Notes: a model not told the origin generated them from the sequence alone. Positions 47,314 to 59,040 are shown, numbered from the stretch's first letter. The stretch is DNA of 64,000 nt from Branchiostoma floridae (GCF_000003815.2 NC_049982.1:18214046-18278045), one strand, 5' to 3'. Numbers and translations are program-made.

Positions 47314-50300
47314 ACTTTTATTTATACTGGTAATGCCCTGTCGGCCTAGGCCGTTCTTCCCAGAGGACCAGTTGACAGTACTGAAAGTCTGTTTTCTACA
47401 AAAAAATGACTTCCAATGTCGTTTATTTGTAAGACTAATAGAACGGTTCATAACTGCGTGTCGGGGTATACATGACGCTATGGTGTACTGGACTCAGTCA
47501 TTGGATTGAAAAAAAATAGTGAAGAAATAAGAAATTGGCTAAATAGGCTGAATGATACATGTATACGAGAGGAGTTTTGTAATTTGCTGATTGCAGAATG
47601 TACTTAAATGGCCCGCTAACACCTCTGGTATATTATTCAGTCTATTTAGCCTATGGTAGTGGTAGAGACTGGATGTACTGTCATCTAGAATTCAAACCAC
47701 CCATCTGGTGGATTACCACCTGGTCTAAACCTGTTACGGCTAATCTCCCACATCAAGTAAGCAAATCTAGAAATCGGGTCATCCTATCTGGGGTGTACCT
47801 ACATCCTAACAACGTCTGAGACGTGAGGCAACGATGAAGGTCACAGAGACCGTGTGAAGTTCGCGGAGCTGAGCCAGATGAAAAATTCTGCGGATCACAG
47901 ACGATGACTCTAAGAAGGAGTGGGGAGGGGAATAATTGGTAAATTAACCCTGCCGTATGCGGTAACTTTGACCTCCACACTGCGTCAGAAATTGGTCGGT
48001 GTGTTTGCAGGCTGAGCCGCTGAGTGAGCGGCTGCGTGTCGTGAGGGTCAGGGTTAACATGGAGGGTGCCGGAAGGTCGGCGGGCTGCTATCCGAGCTGA
48101 CACCGGTTTTAAACTGTTACCATCTGAAGTGTAGAAACGAAGCGGCAAGTACGCTTCACCACATTCACGTGACCGATAGCTACTGCAGATTAATCCGCAC
48201 CAATCCACACCCGTGCAGTATCACTTTGACGGACGGAGGACAGTGGATATCTTGCCCTGTACCAAATTTGCCCCATACCAAAGTAGACATCCATAGACGA
48301 CATGTCCTTGAGTTGGGAGTTCCCCATTAACGCCCAAGACCCGGCGGCAGGTACAGACGGATCCCCACCGGCGGCGCGGCAGGGTCAGGCCGGTTCAAGG
48401 TGCCGCTTTATCCTGATGAATGACGGGACGACTAATCCCGTTAGCTGTAATTTACCTAGTGAATGTTCCGCCTGCGGTTCCTCCTGCCGCACAGGAAACT
48501 ATCTATCTCCGGTCTGCTCTCCCGGATAGTTACGAGTGGTAATAAACGTCCACTAGGATATAACTGTATTATACCGCGGCCCAAACTCGTAACCTACACC
48601 GGCAGTGCGCTCCATACCCATTCTGAGCCGCCAGTCATTGCGGCTGGAAACAATCTTGGCAACCAATCTGCTGTGAAAGGCCGGCCATAATAAATCGCTG
48701 TTCTTTATTGCTTTAAACGCCTATTCTTTGGTGACATCTTCCGACCCTTCAAAAGATCAAATTTAAGACAGTCCAACTCATTCTAATTGATTTCCAATAT
48801 GTCAGAAACAGTTTCACGTTGAGTACTTTTCGTTTGACCTTTTACATTCCTAACAAACGCAACAGTCAAAAGTACGACAAAGAGCTTAGGTGACATTGTA
48901 CAGCTAACATATTGATATCACAATTTCCTGAGAAAAATCCCGAACAAACGTTTTAGAAAACATGGGGAAAACCAAGATTTTCAGGCGTGTTCGATGATGT
49001 ACACGTCCCTGAGTGACCCACCTGGTGCCTTGTACCACCTCCCTCCCCACGTTAATCTTCCGGATCTCGGTGGTGAGGTTCTCCAGTTTGGACTGCTGCA
49101 GGCTCAGCCTCCGGCTCAAGTTGATCTGGTTTCTCGCCAAATGCTGCAGAAAGGAACAACCGCCAACTCGTCAACAACTGGGGTTACGGATGTTAATGTT
49201 CCTGTCAACATCTTACCAGTAATAGCACCAGAACTTTTTAAGTGTGCAACATACCCAAAACATTCACTCTTTTGCCAACTCATCTTCTTAAGAGTCTCTT
49301 AAGACAGAAATTGTATCAAGGCATGTTTCAATTCAATGACATCTATACAAACGTATGACCGTAGTATCTGCAATGTCCATATCATCATCATCACCATCAG
49401 TCATACACAGCGAGTCCGAGTTAAAGTGTCAAGTCTCCCCAACTTTGACCAGATTCTGACTCAATAAGGTTACTACTGTAAAGTATGCGTCTCCTTTTGG
49501 CTTCAGTGGAGACCAAATGAACAGTTAAGCGGCTGATTCGTAATGACTAAACACATGCCATGGCCAGTAAGTTGTTTGTCTGTTGTGTGTTTCCACCAGG
49601 TTTGTCATATATAACACGCAGCATCTTGGTAAAGGTATCGTGCACTTTCCTAGTCTGAGATGAGTCCCACGCCTCAAAGCCAGATAACAGAATCGAAACA
49701 GCACAACATTAAAATAATACTTTGGCCTTTGTTTCTTCTCTAATGTTGGTCTTCAATCCAGATTCCTATAAGAGAGTGGACAACACTCAATGGCTGGCCA
49801 ATTCGCACCTCGAATCTGAGAACCCCCGAGATATTTAAAGTCGGTAACCCTCTCGATTTCAGACTCATCTAGACATAGACCTGGTCTATAGTTATCTGGT
49901 ATCCGGGCTAACTCTTTTGAGAAGGTCCTGTGCACGTTGTGATGTGTTTTCGAGTAGAGCGATGTCATCAGCAAAATCAAGATCTAGGAGGATCCCTGAT
50001 GGATACCGACGACTCCGGTGACGATGTGGCTGCAATTGGCTCCTTGCGATACCCTGGCAACATCTGAAGGAATGTCATACGCATGTAGTATTGAATGCCT
50101 GATGAAAATCGATGAAGACAACCGCAGCTTGTCTTTGCTAGTCTTGGATGAGTACAAATCTACATACTCAAATGTCAACAACATATGCCAAGTTAATTTG
50201 ATTAATATCTCTGGTCAAGGTCATATGCCATAGTTTTTCTAGCTAGATCGGTCGACTTTTACAATCTTCCCATGTACTTATTGACTGGTTTAAGCATGAT

Positions 50301-53300
50301 ATACATGTGAATATTTGTGTTGCAGAGTTGCAAAGATAATATTTTCCCAAGTAGGTTATCGGGCGACCAGATGTCGGAAGCAGAGGCGGAGGAGGACGCT
50401 AGTATCACATCCACCGGGACGTCCATCTTCAACTCTGTCATCTTTCATCACGTTCCGGCGCAAAGGGTCATAACCCCGCTTTCAACAACACATAACTCCG
50501 TCATGTCGGTCACAAAAAAGTGAATGCGAATTCATTGGCCATGTCTTTTATCTAGGTATTAAGAAATCTTTTCACTACACGTGGCAGTACGACTATTAAT
50601 TGATACTCTACTTGTACCCCAAACAGGCTGGTACACAACAAGTCGACAGGCATTAAATGGGCTGCCTGGTTTTGGTCACATTTACATCCGTGGCGACCAA
50701 ACACTCATCATTCGTTATTGCGCTGTCTTATCAAACCACACACACTTCATCAGGACTGTACGGGCAACTGATACAATTCTCGTTGATAATGAAATATGAA
50801 GGTTCTATGCGTCGTTTTAGATGAGAAGCACCTGGTGACGACCATCGCCATTTCATCAAGAAACGTCATGATCGATGATGACCTCACTAATGTACTGTCT
50901 TTGTTTAGCCACCATACAAGCATTTTAGTAACATTGGAATGTAACATTGAGGTCATGAAAGAGAATTGCGATGGGGATGAAAATCTGTGCATCTCCATGT
51001 TACACAGTCGAGGAATGTACTGCTTCATCCTGTGAGTCATACAGGAGGACAGAACGGACGTTTTGAAATGTCATTTTCCAGGTAAAGAAAGGTACGCATG
51101 TACACGCGAACTGACACGGCCCAGATTGGATCATCCCTTGCCTGACTCCCGTCCATTGGCTTGTTTAGCACCCCGGTGGGGAGGGGTCGATAGGTTGATA
51201 ACGGTTGATCAACTACAGGTGTATACACGTTTAATCTGTAATCGACAGTGCATGCATGGTGGTGAATCCACGCCCAGACACCACGGAGTGTCTGTCAGTG
51301 GAACCCAAGCATGACAAATACACAGATTAAACACCAGTAAGATAATCGGCAATTGAGTTGTCAATATTGTACTGCCATTTGACATTTAATAAGGTCCCAT
51401 ATCAAATTTTGATTACCTTAACGTTCGATAATCTGCTTTGATGGAAATTCAGTACCCGAGATTGTCACCAGGTTGATGGCTATTTTGGAGACCACAGCGG
51501 GTGTGAAATGCGTCTTCCCCGGTTGGCGATGTTCTACAGATGGTGTCTCAATTGCTGTTTGCTCAAGTCTCATTTATTTCTAATCACCTCGATTCATATC
51601 AGTATCGTTGGATAAACATCACACGTGTTTTCACACGCTGGGCAGTGTATGGAGTTGTTCATGATCTTGATACTATCCTCCTATATATAGCTTTTGACCA
51701 CTGTTTGGATTTGTTTCATTTCGAGTCGGTAACTATTTCGCCGCATGTGGTACTCATCGTTGTCGACCTTGGATCTGGAGGGGCGGCGAAACCGAGATTG
51801 TCCTTAGATGATCCATCTATTCCGTTTAACCCGAAAATGACAGGAATGTTTTCGTGGATGGAGGTCAGGTAACAGAGCTGGCTAGTAGTTATGTTTTCTA
51901 CGGGCTAATATTGGGTCTTCTCTTGCTTATGGGCACAATTCACATATAAATTCATTGCGTCCATCCCGTTTAACCCTTCAAGAAGGGCCTCGCCGTTGAT
52001 AGCACGATAAATCACACTTGTAAGATTGTAATCTTACATTAAATGGAGTTCTCACATCCAGAAGTGTACAACGTGGTGTTTTGTTGACGGTCCTGTTGCG
52101 TGCATTATTTCTGATTTGAGGGAGCATGATGCATCCAAAAGGCTCAGCACATGTCGTCCCGGCTGAGTTACACAGCTAGGTCAACGTACAGCTGTGAGGA
52201 TCAAGGGTTAGGATCAGCCGTACTGCAGACTGGCAGAGGGAAATCCTGGGGACCAGGACCTTCATCCAGATATCCCTGACTTATGGATGTACATGTGGCC
52301 CTACAAATCTATGTTTCCTACATTTCACATTTACCGTGTGGCATCAGTCGTTATTTGATGTTCATTCTTGAACAAAACGTCGGACCGGTTCAGTGTATGG
52401 CCAAAGTCATATCTGTCAGGAAGGACGGCTTCTAAAACAACACGTGATCTGATCCGTCTTGGCGGTTAGCATTACTGATAGTGTGTTGTTATAACTTAAC
52501 CTTACAGAGGACAGGGACTAGTATCCTAGAGGGTGAGAGATGGCAGATAAGATTCCTCCCTCTCAGGGTCACGTCTGCAGTTGCCCTGCTGATCAGAAGA
52601 CTAACGGCAACTGTACATCACTGGGATCAGGAGGAGGTCACACTGTGAGCCAAGGATTTCGACCCTGGAATCCTGGAAAGTTACACAGGGAGCTCCGTTG
52701 AAATGGAGACATCTGCGTTTAACGTCAATAAGAAAACTGATAAAACGAGAATACACTATCATACCAGTCTTAATAAAGCCAGCCGAGCCTATGGCACGGA
52801 GCCCGTCCAAGGTGCAACTCTTCGTCGTATGTTTTATGTAGGCTACCGTCCAAATGTGTAAATGTATCTGAAACTAACAATATGCATAGTGTGATGAGGG
52901 TAATCTTGTTCTTGCCAACTTCAACGGACAAATGACCTTTATTCCCAGTCCCTGCTGTAGGCTATTCACTCAGACCCCTCGTGGCTCGTCCCCTGACATG
53001 CATACTGTATGGCTGGCACTGACCCAAGCTGCCTGGCAGTGACTTTTGCCGAAGTTGAGTTGAAGCAGGACTGGTACCCGTGACGACCAAACGTTTCACT
53101 GTCCATTCAGTCGGAAAGTATTTGCAGGCGCTGAAAGGACACCGCAGACCTTAGTGTTACGAGAAAGTGCCACATTGACTGGTCGCTCACGTTCTCGTCT
53201 GAATTCCAGCGCTAAGAATTTCTCCACATCGAGGCTTACTTATGGTCGATCATCAGTAGTTCCGTTGTTCGGCATTTTCATGAGGAATAAACATGTTGGG

Positions 53301-56300
53301 GAAATATTTCATGGGAAGCATTTCTTTCTATCTCCTGTAGAATGCAATTTTGGCCACACTGCAACTCTTCCGTTCTTTGGGAAAATTCGTGAGACGCAGA
53401 CTTACAATCGCAGATTCTGTAGTGGCTGGTCTGGACACTACTACCCATGGAAACTTACGTGTGTAACAAACGACGTACGATAATATACATACTTTTAAAT
53501 CAATATTTAAACCAGAGTCCAAAACTACCTTAGAGCAATATTAATCCAACATTGACCGGTCAACAAAGTTGTCACTAATACATTTATTTCTGATTGGTGT
53601 ATCAATGAAAGGGGTAGTTAATTATTTTTAATATCATTTCGTGTCTAAACTATATGACAGAAACTGTTGTTCTCAGAAATGCTATCGTTTCAGAAAAGTC
53701 AAACGACTGAGGGCCGATGTGTGCCGATGTTGGACGTACAGAGCTCCATAAAGACGTCGACAATTACCTCTATCGTACGCGACATGTTCTGACGGATATG
53801 TCCTGTCCTTACGGGTCAAACATGCTCATCACTTCACGGCCATATATCAGGTATCTAACTTTCCACTTAAGTTTATATCATTTGTGTTACAGCCATGTTC
53901 GCGCCGAAAGTAAGGTATTCCAGAGTTAAACACTTTCCAAGGCGTCGGTTCCGTGCACCAAAGCGTGTTTCCGGAACAAGGGCTCATGCTGCAACTACAT
54001 ACGCTGTTTCAAACGTTCACTTCGACTTTCCCACCCCTTATGTTAGGGTCAGCCATTGGGTAATTACAACGCACTCTTCAAATGTTGTAATACAGCAATC
54101 CTATCTACACATAGTTCACGGGTCAGGAGCAATGTTAGGAGTGCCACGTGTTTTTCTGCAGTAGGGTTGATGAGGTTGAACTCCATCTGAGTGGTTGAGC
54201 AGCCGTTAAGTTAAGTAAAAACACCAGGCTGTGTACACATTGGCCTTGACGTTGATATTCAACAGAGCTGAGTTGTTGGAGTACTGCAAGGCAATTAGAG
54301 AGCTATGCAGTCAACAACATTCTGCATTGAGGGAAAATATAACGAGAAGTTTCCAATCGTGATGCTTGTGTACTGTTCCTGACAGACTGTTGAATGGCTG
54401 GTTGGTTTGCTGCTTGACCATTTGCAAAATTAATCGTGTCCGTTGGAATGTTGACATACAGTCACTGATGCCGTCTCCTCAGCGTAACCTCGCCCGCTGA
54501 CCATAGCATATGTANNNNNNNNNNNNNNNNNNNNNNNNNNNNNNNNNNNNNNNNNNNNNNNNNNNNNNNNNNNNNNNNNNNNNNNNNNNNNNNNNNNNNN
54601 NNNNNNNNNNNNNNNNNNNNNNNNNNNNNNNNNNNNNNNNNNNNNNNNNNNNNNNNNNNNNNNNNNNNNNNNNNNNNNNNNNNNNNNNNNNNNNNNNNNN
54701 NNNNNNNNNNNNNNNNNNNNNNNNNNNNNNNNNNNNNNNNNNNNNNNNNNNNNNNNNNNNNNNNNNNNNNNNNNNNNNNNNNNNNNNNNNNNNNNNNNNN
54801 NNNNNNNNNNNNNNNNNNNNNNNNNNNNNNNNNNNNNNNNNNNNNNNNNNNNNNNNNNNNNNNNNNNNNNNNNNNNNNNNNNNNNNNNNNNNNNNNNNNN
54901 NNNNNNNNNNNNNNNNNNNNNNNNNNNNNNNNNNNNNNNNNNNNNNNNNNNNNNNNNNNNNNNNNNNNNNNNNNNNNNNNNNNNNNNNNNNNNNNNNNNN
55001 NNNNNNNNNNNNNNNNNNNNNNNNNNNNNNNNNNNNNNNNNNNNNNNNNNNNNNNNNNNNNNNNNNNNNNNNNNNNNNNNNNNNNNNNNNNNNNNNNNNN
55101 NNNNNNNNNNNNNNNNNNNNNNNNNNNNNNNNNNNNNNNNNNNNNNNNNNNNNNNNNNNNNNNNNNNNNNNNNNNNNNNNNNNNNNNNNNNGTCATTCAT
55201 CTGTTGTAGTCATTCAGTGAGGGGACAGAAAATCCTAGGAAAATGTGTCCCCATTCTCGTAATACATTCAGCGAGGGGACAGGAAATCCTAGGAAAATGT
55301 GTCCCCATTCTCGTAATACATTAAGCGAGGGGACAGAAAATCCTAGGAAAATGTGTCCCCATTCATCTGTTGTAGTCATTCAGCGAGGGGACAGAAAATC
55401 CTAGGAAAATGTGTCCCCATTCTCGTAATAAATTCTGTGAGGGGACAGGAAATCCTAGGAAAATGTGTCCCCATTCTCGTAATACATTAAGCGAGGGGAC
55501 AGAAAATACTAGGAAAATGTGTCCCCATTCATCTGTTATAGTCATTCAGTGAGGGGACTGAAAATCCTAGGAAAATGTGTCCCCATTCATCTGTTATAGT
55601 CATTCAGTGAGGGGACTGAAAATCCTAGAAAAATCTGTCCCCATTCTTGTAACACATTAAGCGAGGGAACTGAAAATCCTAGGAAAATGTGTCCCCATTG
55701 ATCTGTTATACATTCCGTGGAAATTGTGTCCCCATTCTCGTAATACATTAAGCGAGGGGACAGAAAATCCCGGGGAAATGTGTCCTCATTCACCTGTTAT
55801 ACATTCCGTGAGGGGACAGAAAATCCTAGGAAAACGTGTTCCATTCTCGTAATACATTAAGCAAGGGGACTGAAAATCCTAGGAAAAACTGTCCCCATTC
55901 TTGTAACACATTAAGCGAGGGAACTGAAAATCCTAGGAAAATGTGTCCCCATTCATCTGTTATAGTCATTCAGTGAGGGGACAGAAAATCCTAGGAAAAT
56001 CTGTCCCCCATTCATCTGTTATAGTCATTCAGTGAGGGGACGGGAAATACCGGTTACCCCGGGGAAATATGTCCCATTCACCCGTAAGGCATCTCCAAAA
56101 AGTCATATTTATTTGTTTTAGAAACATTGAAATTAATGTCAAGAGTTGTAGTTTCAAGTCGAGAAACAGGTTTCAAATTTGACCACAGTGAGACTAGTTG
56201 ACTTGTAGCTGATGGACACCTTTGGGATATGTTAACCTGGAATCCCTACAAATGTCGAACTAATGAGCCTTCTTTTTTGGTTGAATGGTTTATTGGACAT

Positions 56301-58276
56301 AGAGACATAGCGATTACAAACAAAAACATCACACTTGCAGTCATTGTAGTGACTGAATTGCGNNNNNNNNNNNNNNNNNNNNNNNNNNNNNNNNNNNNNN
56401 NNNNNNNNNNNNNNNNNNNNNNNNNNNNNNNNNNNNNNNNNNNNNNNNNNNNNNNNNNNNNNAGCGCTCAGTGTGTGATGCCGTGCTGGTCAGCCAAACA
56501 GATTCAGATTTACCCAACATGACTCAGATAGCTTTCTTTCGGACGAGTATATGCTGCACGCGGCGTTTCTTTACCTGTGACTGTCTTACTGTTGGTATGG
56601 TTGCGTTCAAACAGGACTTTTGTTCTTATGTCCTCCTGTCCAGGGAAATGTGTACAATACAAACGTTCAAATACCTGTCCGTAAAAAGTTCGGTTTGGAC
56701 TTTGGTCATCATAAACAGGCCCTTAAATTTACGAATTTAAGGGCTCCGTAGTCTGTGACTGAATGTGTCGTCTTTCATTAGTACCTTCATCTGTATTCAT
56801 TGTATTTTTATGTCTGGACGAGGGCTAGTAAAGGTGCAGTCACCTGTTCCATCGCCCCTAGGCCTGCCACTTGAGTGGTGAATTTTAATAAACACACTGT
56901 CACGTAAACAAATAAACAAACAGTTTGTGGAATTTCTGCCAATATTTATCAGTTTCTCCGTGGCTACAGACTCTGTCTGCCCGGTGCACCTTCCAGGTGT
57001 CCCGGAGTGCTACAAGGTCACGCCAGACGAGCAGGTTATCGCGGCACGTAGTAAAGAAAACAGGTCCATTCGGAAACATCCCCTCCTAGAGGACGTGTAA
57101 GAGACTTTGGATAATTTCAATGAAGACTAAGAAACGGCTCCTAACCTAGTGCTTTTCAAAACAAAAATTGAAACATCAGAGTGCGGACAGGCTACAGAAT
57201 GACGAATTATTCAGTCTTATGTATGCGGCGATGACTTCTGTAAGACACACCAAACTCACCTGCATGTCCTCATGTCTGAGGGGTGAAGAAGTTCCACCGT
57301 CAGGCTGCCGCTCCGGTGTCCTTTCTGAGCCTAGTGCGTTCACTTGCTCGAAGAGCTGTAGAATTGTCCCACTTTGGTTATAGACTAAGTTTCGAACTTC
57401 CATTTGGAATTTGCTGTTTTTCGCTCGCTCTTCTCTCATTGTCAGTTTTAGCTGCTGAATGAGCGTCTCGTGCGCCGTTAGGACTTTGTCGACTTCTTCT
57501 CTGTCCCGTACAAGGCTCCTTATCAAGTTGTCTTGGTTACTATTTATGCCTTCTAGCACTGCCAGTCTGTCCTTCAGTTGTCTAATCTCTATTTCCAGAT
57601 TACGGTCCGGTGGAGCCTGCTGCGGCGTGCTCGGCTTCTCCTCGCGGTGCAGCCTCTTCATGAACTCCGCGGACTTGTTCAGCACGTTCCTCTCCGTCTC
57701 CAGGAGTCGCGTGGTCAGTTCGCTCCGGAGCTGAGCGATCTGGGTCTGCATGATTTCCCACCGGCGGGACATGGCCTGTATGTCCTGCTGCCTGATGCCC
57801 GTGTCCGCGGCGTTACAGGTCTGCTTCGCTAGGGTTTCTGGCACGATGAACGTGTAGGCACACTGACCGGACCCTGGTGCCAGGACCTGCGCTAAGGTCT
57901 CTGCAGCCAGGCTGGGGGAGGGTGAGCCGTGGGCAGTTTGCCCCTCCCCCGTGACCGGAACATTAGTTCTGACATTGATAGTTTCTACCTCGGGCAGGAC
58001 AGCGCCAAGTCCCTCAGCGGCCCAAGACGCCGTTGCCTTTCCGGCTACTGCTTTCTTCAGCCTTTCTGTCTCTTCAATGGCCTTATGCTTCTCACTGTCG
58101 GTAAGGACAGACCCCTCCCCCGCCTGTTCCCCCTCCGTAGCCCCTTGGAATTCCCGGCCTGCGAGGGACGCGGTTTTCCCGGCCACGGATTCTCCATCGG
58201 CGAAGGTCAGCGTTCCGAACAAGCACAATACCGCTAAGCTAGGAAGCACGTCCCTCCTGAGCACCGTACAGAGCAT
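33813..58276 (-). CDS. Secreted coiled-coil protein with angiopoietin-like N-terminus and unrecognised six-Cys C-terminal domain
   Basis: Six exons, 5' to 3': 57260-58276, 49022-49143, 46935-47029, 35108-35262, 34448-34592, 33813-33922. They total 1644 nt (547 aa); every junction is GT-AG and in phase. Residues 1-26 are a signal peptide. An Ala/Glu-rich segment is followed by GQCAYTFIVPE (137-147) and Cys154, nearly identical to the GQCAYTFILPE clustering motif of angiopoietins. A long coiled coil (about 160-320) continues through exons 2 and 3 to about 411. Angiopoietins then carry a fibrinogen domain; here residues 412-547 instead hold six cysteines (TCNSC, VVLC, DHC, SYC, YEC) and motifs GDQYVKRTKY, TPTRYKIFLSD, GQGQDHCEF and GPIGYDGTGK. 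I do not recognise this domain. Expected role: oligomeric extracellular matrix or ligand protein. The weak point is the 11.8-kb intron joining exons 3 and 4: the two halves could be separate genes, the second starting at the 16-nt exon 35362-35377. Confidence 0.65.
33955..34230 (+). mobile_element. tRNA-derived SINE, near full length
   Basis: The head resembles a tRNA gene with an A-box-like GTAGAGCGGTGGG and a B-box GAGTTCGATACCC, typical of polymerase III SINEs. The body has CTTCCTCACTTCACCCAGGT and ATGGGTACCTGATTTTGGTC, and the tail GTGACACATTGTCCTTGTCT ends in an A-rich run. Body and tail recur at 1784-1935. It lies in the last intron (33923-34447) of the long minus-strand gene. It is not a functional tRNA gene because no cloverleaf 3' half with acceptor stem can be drawn. 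Confidence 0.7.
36700..37130 (-). pseudogene. Tc1/mariner-type transposase relic
   Basis: On the minus strand, in slightly shifting frames, are VARRFGGVQVSQPLL (about 37053-37103, like the first helix-turn-helix of Tc1 transposases), EETGSV just downstream in another frame, and SSDETRIFVRSD (about 36750-36790), resembling the FSDESRF-x-DGR segment around the second catalytic Asp. Frame changes and a stop between them show it is dead. It lies in an intron of the long minus-strand gene. Family placement rests on motif order only. Confidence 0.5.
37150..40983. other. Intronic DNA of the long minus-strand gene
   Basis: No exon supported. A minus-strand open frame at 38781-39044 contains a basic stretch SRRSMWIRKQLLEEFG, which faintly recalls the RR-x-WVRPW region of PIF/Harbinger transposases, but there is nothing else to support it. 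The rest is unremarkable. Confidence 0.35.
40984..41083. other. Assembly gap (100 N)
   Basis: A run of exactly 100 N, the usual placeholder for a gap of unknown size. Confidence 1.
42399..42813 (+). CDS. Orphan open frame, possible exon, weak
   Basis: An acceptor-like TATCCCAG precedes 135 or more sense codons ending in a stop at 42813. Composition is protein-like: third positions favour C and there are several N-glycosylation sequons (NVS, NGT, NMT, NDS). There is no ATG at its start and no neighbouring exon was found. It lies antisense in an intron of the long minus-strand gene. It may be a terminal exon of a nested gene or chance. Confidence 0.25.
42904..42917. repeat. Poly-C tract (14 C)
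   Basis: An uninterrupted run of 14 C preceded by CCG. Such tracts are slippage-prone, and its length may be unreliable in the assembly. Confidence 0.95.
43780..44052 (-). repeat. Dispersed repeat family, minus-orientation copy
   Basis: The reverse complement of this stretch contains TCTCCATGAGAGAGACTGGA, TCTGTCTGTCCGTTCGTG, TTTCCGGATATTTGTGG, GTGACTTTGGTACTACT and CGATATGCTATGGTCTTG in the same order as the copy at 31.49-31.85 kb. The hairpin end is partly lost. Confidence 0.75.
44291..44443 (-). CDS. Small open frame (50 codons) with protein-like composition, weak
   Basis: From an ATG at 44443 the minus strand reads 50 codons to a stop. They include VFRENCVKEGYLGYILVQPD, which looks like real protein. 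An acceptor-like GTTCCGTAG lies just upstream. The overlapping longer minus-strand frame (44383-44715) is in a different phase. No partner exon was found, and it matches no family I know. Confidence 0.25.
   Translation of the reverse strand: MHSEVFRENCVKEGYLGYILVQPDAEDRDVGQVIKTDVGKICMKTLNHTR
44444..46934. other. Intronic DNA of the long minus-strand gene
   Basis: Apart from the overlapping open frames near 44.4-44.7 kb and a short GAGT-rich run at 46828-46868, nothing distinctive is visible. No fibrinogen-type exon, which would be expected for a true angiopoietin, was found here. Confidence 0.4.
47254..47313. repeat. (AGT)n microsatellite, about 20 units
   Basis: Nearly pure AGT/TAG trinucleotide run with one GTGG interruption near its left end. 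It reads as poly-Ser or poly-Tyr in open frames, which are not genes. It lies in an intron of the long minus-strand gene. Confidence 0.98.
49540..50170 (-). pseudogene. Non-LTR retrotransposon reverse transcriptase relic
   Basis: Minus-strand motifs in order: VFIDFHQAFNTT (about 50089-50125; RT motif A, IDF-x-KAF), LDFADDIALLENTSQ (about 49940-49985; motif C with catalytic FADD), VTDFKYLGGSQI (about 49815-49860; the FKYLG segment), then SILLSGFEAWDSSQTRK (about 49650-49700), typical of the region after the RT domain in non-LTR elements. Stops and frame changes intervene, and the 5' part and endonuclease are absent. It lies in the first intron of the long minus-strand gene. Confidence 0.7.
50200..54514. 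other. Intronic DNA of the long minus-strand gene
   Basis: About 4.3 kb without a supported exon. Open frames at 50317-50523, 51540-51872 and 53154-53483 (+) have no recognisable motif. The first has an acceptor-like TTTGTGTTGCAG just upstream and an acidic Glu-rich stretch, but no partner exon was found. Confidence 0.35.
54515..55191. other. Assembly gap (677 N)
   Basis: A run of 677 N directly abutting the left satellite array, so the array probably continues into the gap. Confidence 1.
55192..56095 (-). repeat. Left satellite array, 54/58-bp unit, inverted relative to the right array
   Basis: Units read GAGGGGACAGAAAATCCTAG, GAAAATGTGTCCCCATTC, then either TCGTAATACATTAAGC (54-bp form) or ATCTGTTGTAGTCATTCAG (58-bp form). 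Each unit contains an imperfect palindrome of about 32 bp bounded by GGGGACA and TGTCCCC and centred on TCCTAGGA. Roughly 16 units are present, with divergence and partial units towards the right. The reverse-complement array lies at 59.04-60.36 kb. Periodic open frames in it are not genes. Confidence 0.95.
56096..56285. repeat. Non-tandem inner arm of the large inverted repeat, left
   Basis: This stretch is the imperfect reverse complement of 58862-59040. Shared landmarks are GACCACAGTGAGACTAGTTG, GATATGTTAACCTGGAATCC and CTACAAATG, ending near AATGAGCCTT. It shows that the two satellite arrays belong to one inverted-repeat structure rather than being independent. Confidence 0.85.
56363..56462. 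other. Assembly gap (100 N)
   Basis: A placeholder run of 100 N within the loop of the inverted repeat. Confidence 1.
56955..57100 (+). other. Open stretch with coding-like look, strand uncertain
   Basis: After TATTTATCAG the plus strand reads about 48 codons to TAA, including VCPVHLPGVPECYKVTPDEQ. The minus strand is also open and reads NLLVWRDLVALRDTWKVHRA. Either could be an exon or part of a mobile element. It lies in the first intron of the long minus-strand gene, about 160 bp from exon 1. No partner exon found. Confidence 0.25.
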
Positions 58277-58494
58277 GCTTGCTTACTGGAGCCTCGCTTC
58301 TGGCTCTCAGCTAGCGCCCGAACTGTGTAACCTAAGATAGCGCAGCATCACAAAAACGCTACCGCGGGGGGAAGTCCGTCTGGGCCCGACAAGTCCGCTT
58401 TCCTGCCTGCTCTTGGCTGAACTGCCAGGGCCTGTGTCGCCCCGGGAAGTGCCCTGTCCGTGGTCAACTGTGATAGATGTGTCGGTCCTTTCGT

Positions 58495-58630
58495 GTCAGG
58501 ATGGCCGCATGCCGGTGTTCCAGGAATATGTGTCTCCCCAGGAAAATCAGTCCCCCTCCTGCCATTGGTCCAATTTGAGGCCGGTGGGCGTGGCCTAAAA
58601 GTACGAAAGCCCACAGCAACAAAGACTACT
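58495..58630 (-). repeat. Outer inverted-repeat segment, copy 1 (near exon 1 promoter)
   Basis: The reverse complement reads GTTGCTGTGGGCTTTCGTAC, TTTTAGGCCACGCCCACC, GATTTTCCTGGGGAGACACA and TATTCCTGGAACACCGG, matching 60719-60830 on the plus strand. It lies 220-350 bp upstream of the start codon of the long minus-strand gene, so it may overlap that promoter. Confidence 0.8.
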
Positions 58631-58861
58631 ATATGCTATATTTCAACATTGAAAGCTGTTTTTCAATGTAACGCACATCTTAAACTTGAATGTTTAAAGA
58701 ACAAACATACTTTTTGTAGTGATTGAAAGAAGGGGGCCCATTTTCCCGGGCAGATTAGATTTTCGGTGCCCTTAGATCTTCCGATGCCGACCCTTTTTTT
58801 CATCTTGAAGACATATCTCGTAATACAGCATTAAAAAGATATGAACGTTCAGTGAACGAAA

Positions 58862-59040
58862 AAGGCTCATTAGTTTGGCATTTGTAGGGATTCCAGGTTA
58901 ACATATCCCCAAAGGTACTCGGGATTAATGTCCCCTCAACTAAAAGTCAACTAGTCTCACTGTGGTCAAATCTAAAACATGTTTCTCGACTTTTTGGCCA
59001 TCGAATGCATTACGGGTGAATGGGGACATATTTCGCCGGG
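58862..59040. repeat. Non-tandem inner arm of the large inverted repeat, right
   Basis: Imperfect reverse complement of 56096-56285, with GGATTCCAGGTTAACATATC and CAACTAGTCTCACTGTGGTC. It leads directly into the right satellite array. Confidence 0.85.

Noticed and set aside
54430-55220. Very long open frames across N runs (54.4-55.2, 56.2-56.5, 61.1-62.1 kb)
   Set aside because: They consist of undetermined bases and carry no evidence of coding.
57459-58340. Plus-strand open frames opposite the large first exon at 57.26-58.28 kb
   Set aside because: They are antisense shadows of a GC-rich coding exon that has a signal peptide and coiled coil on the minus strand.
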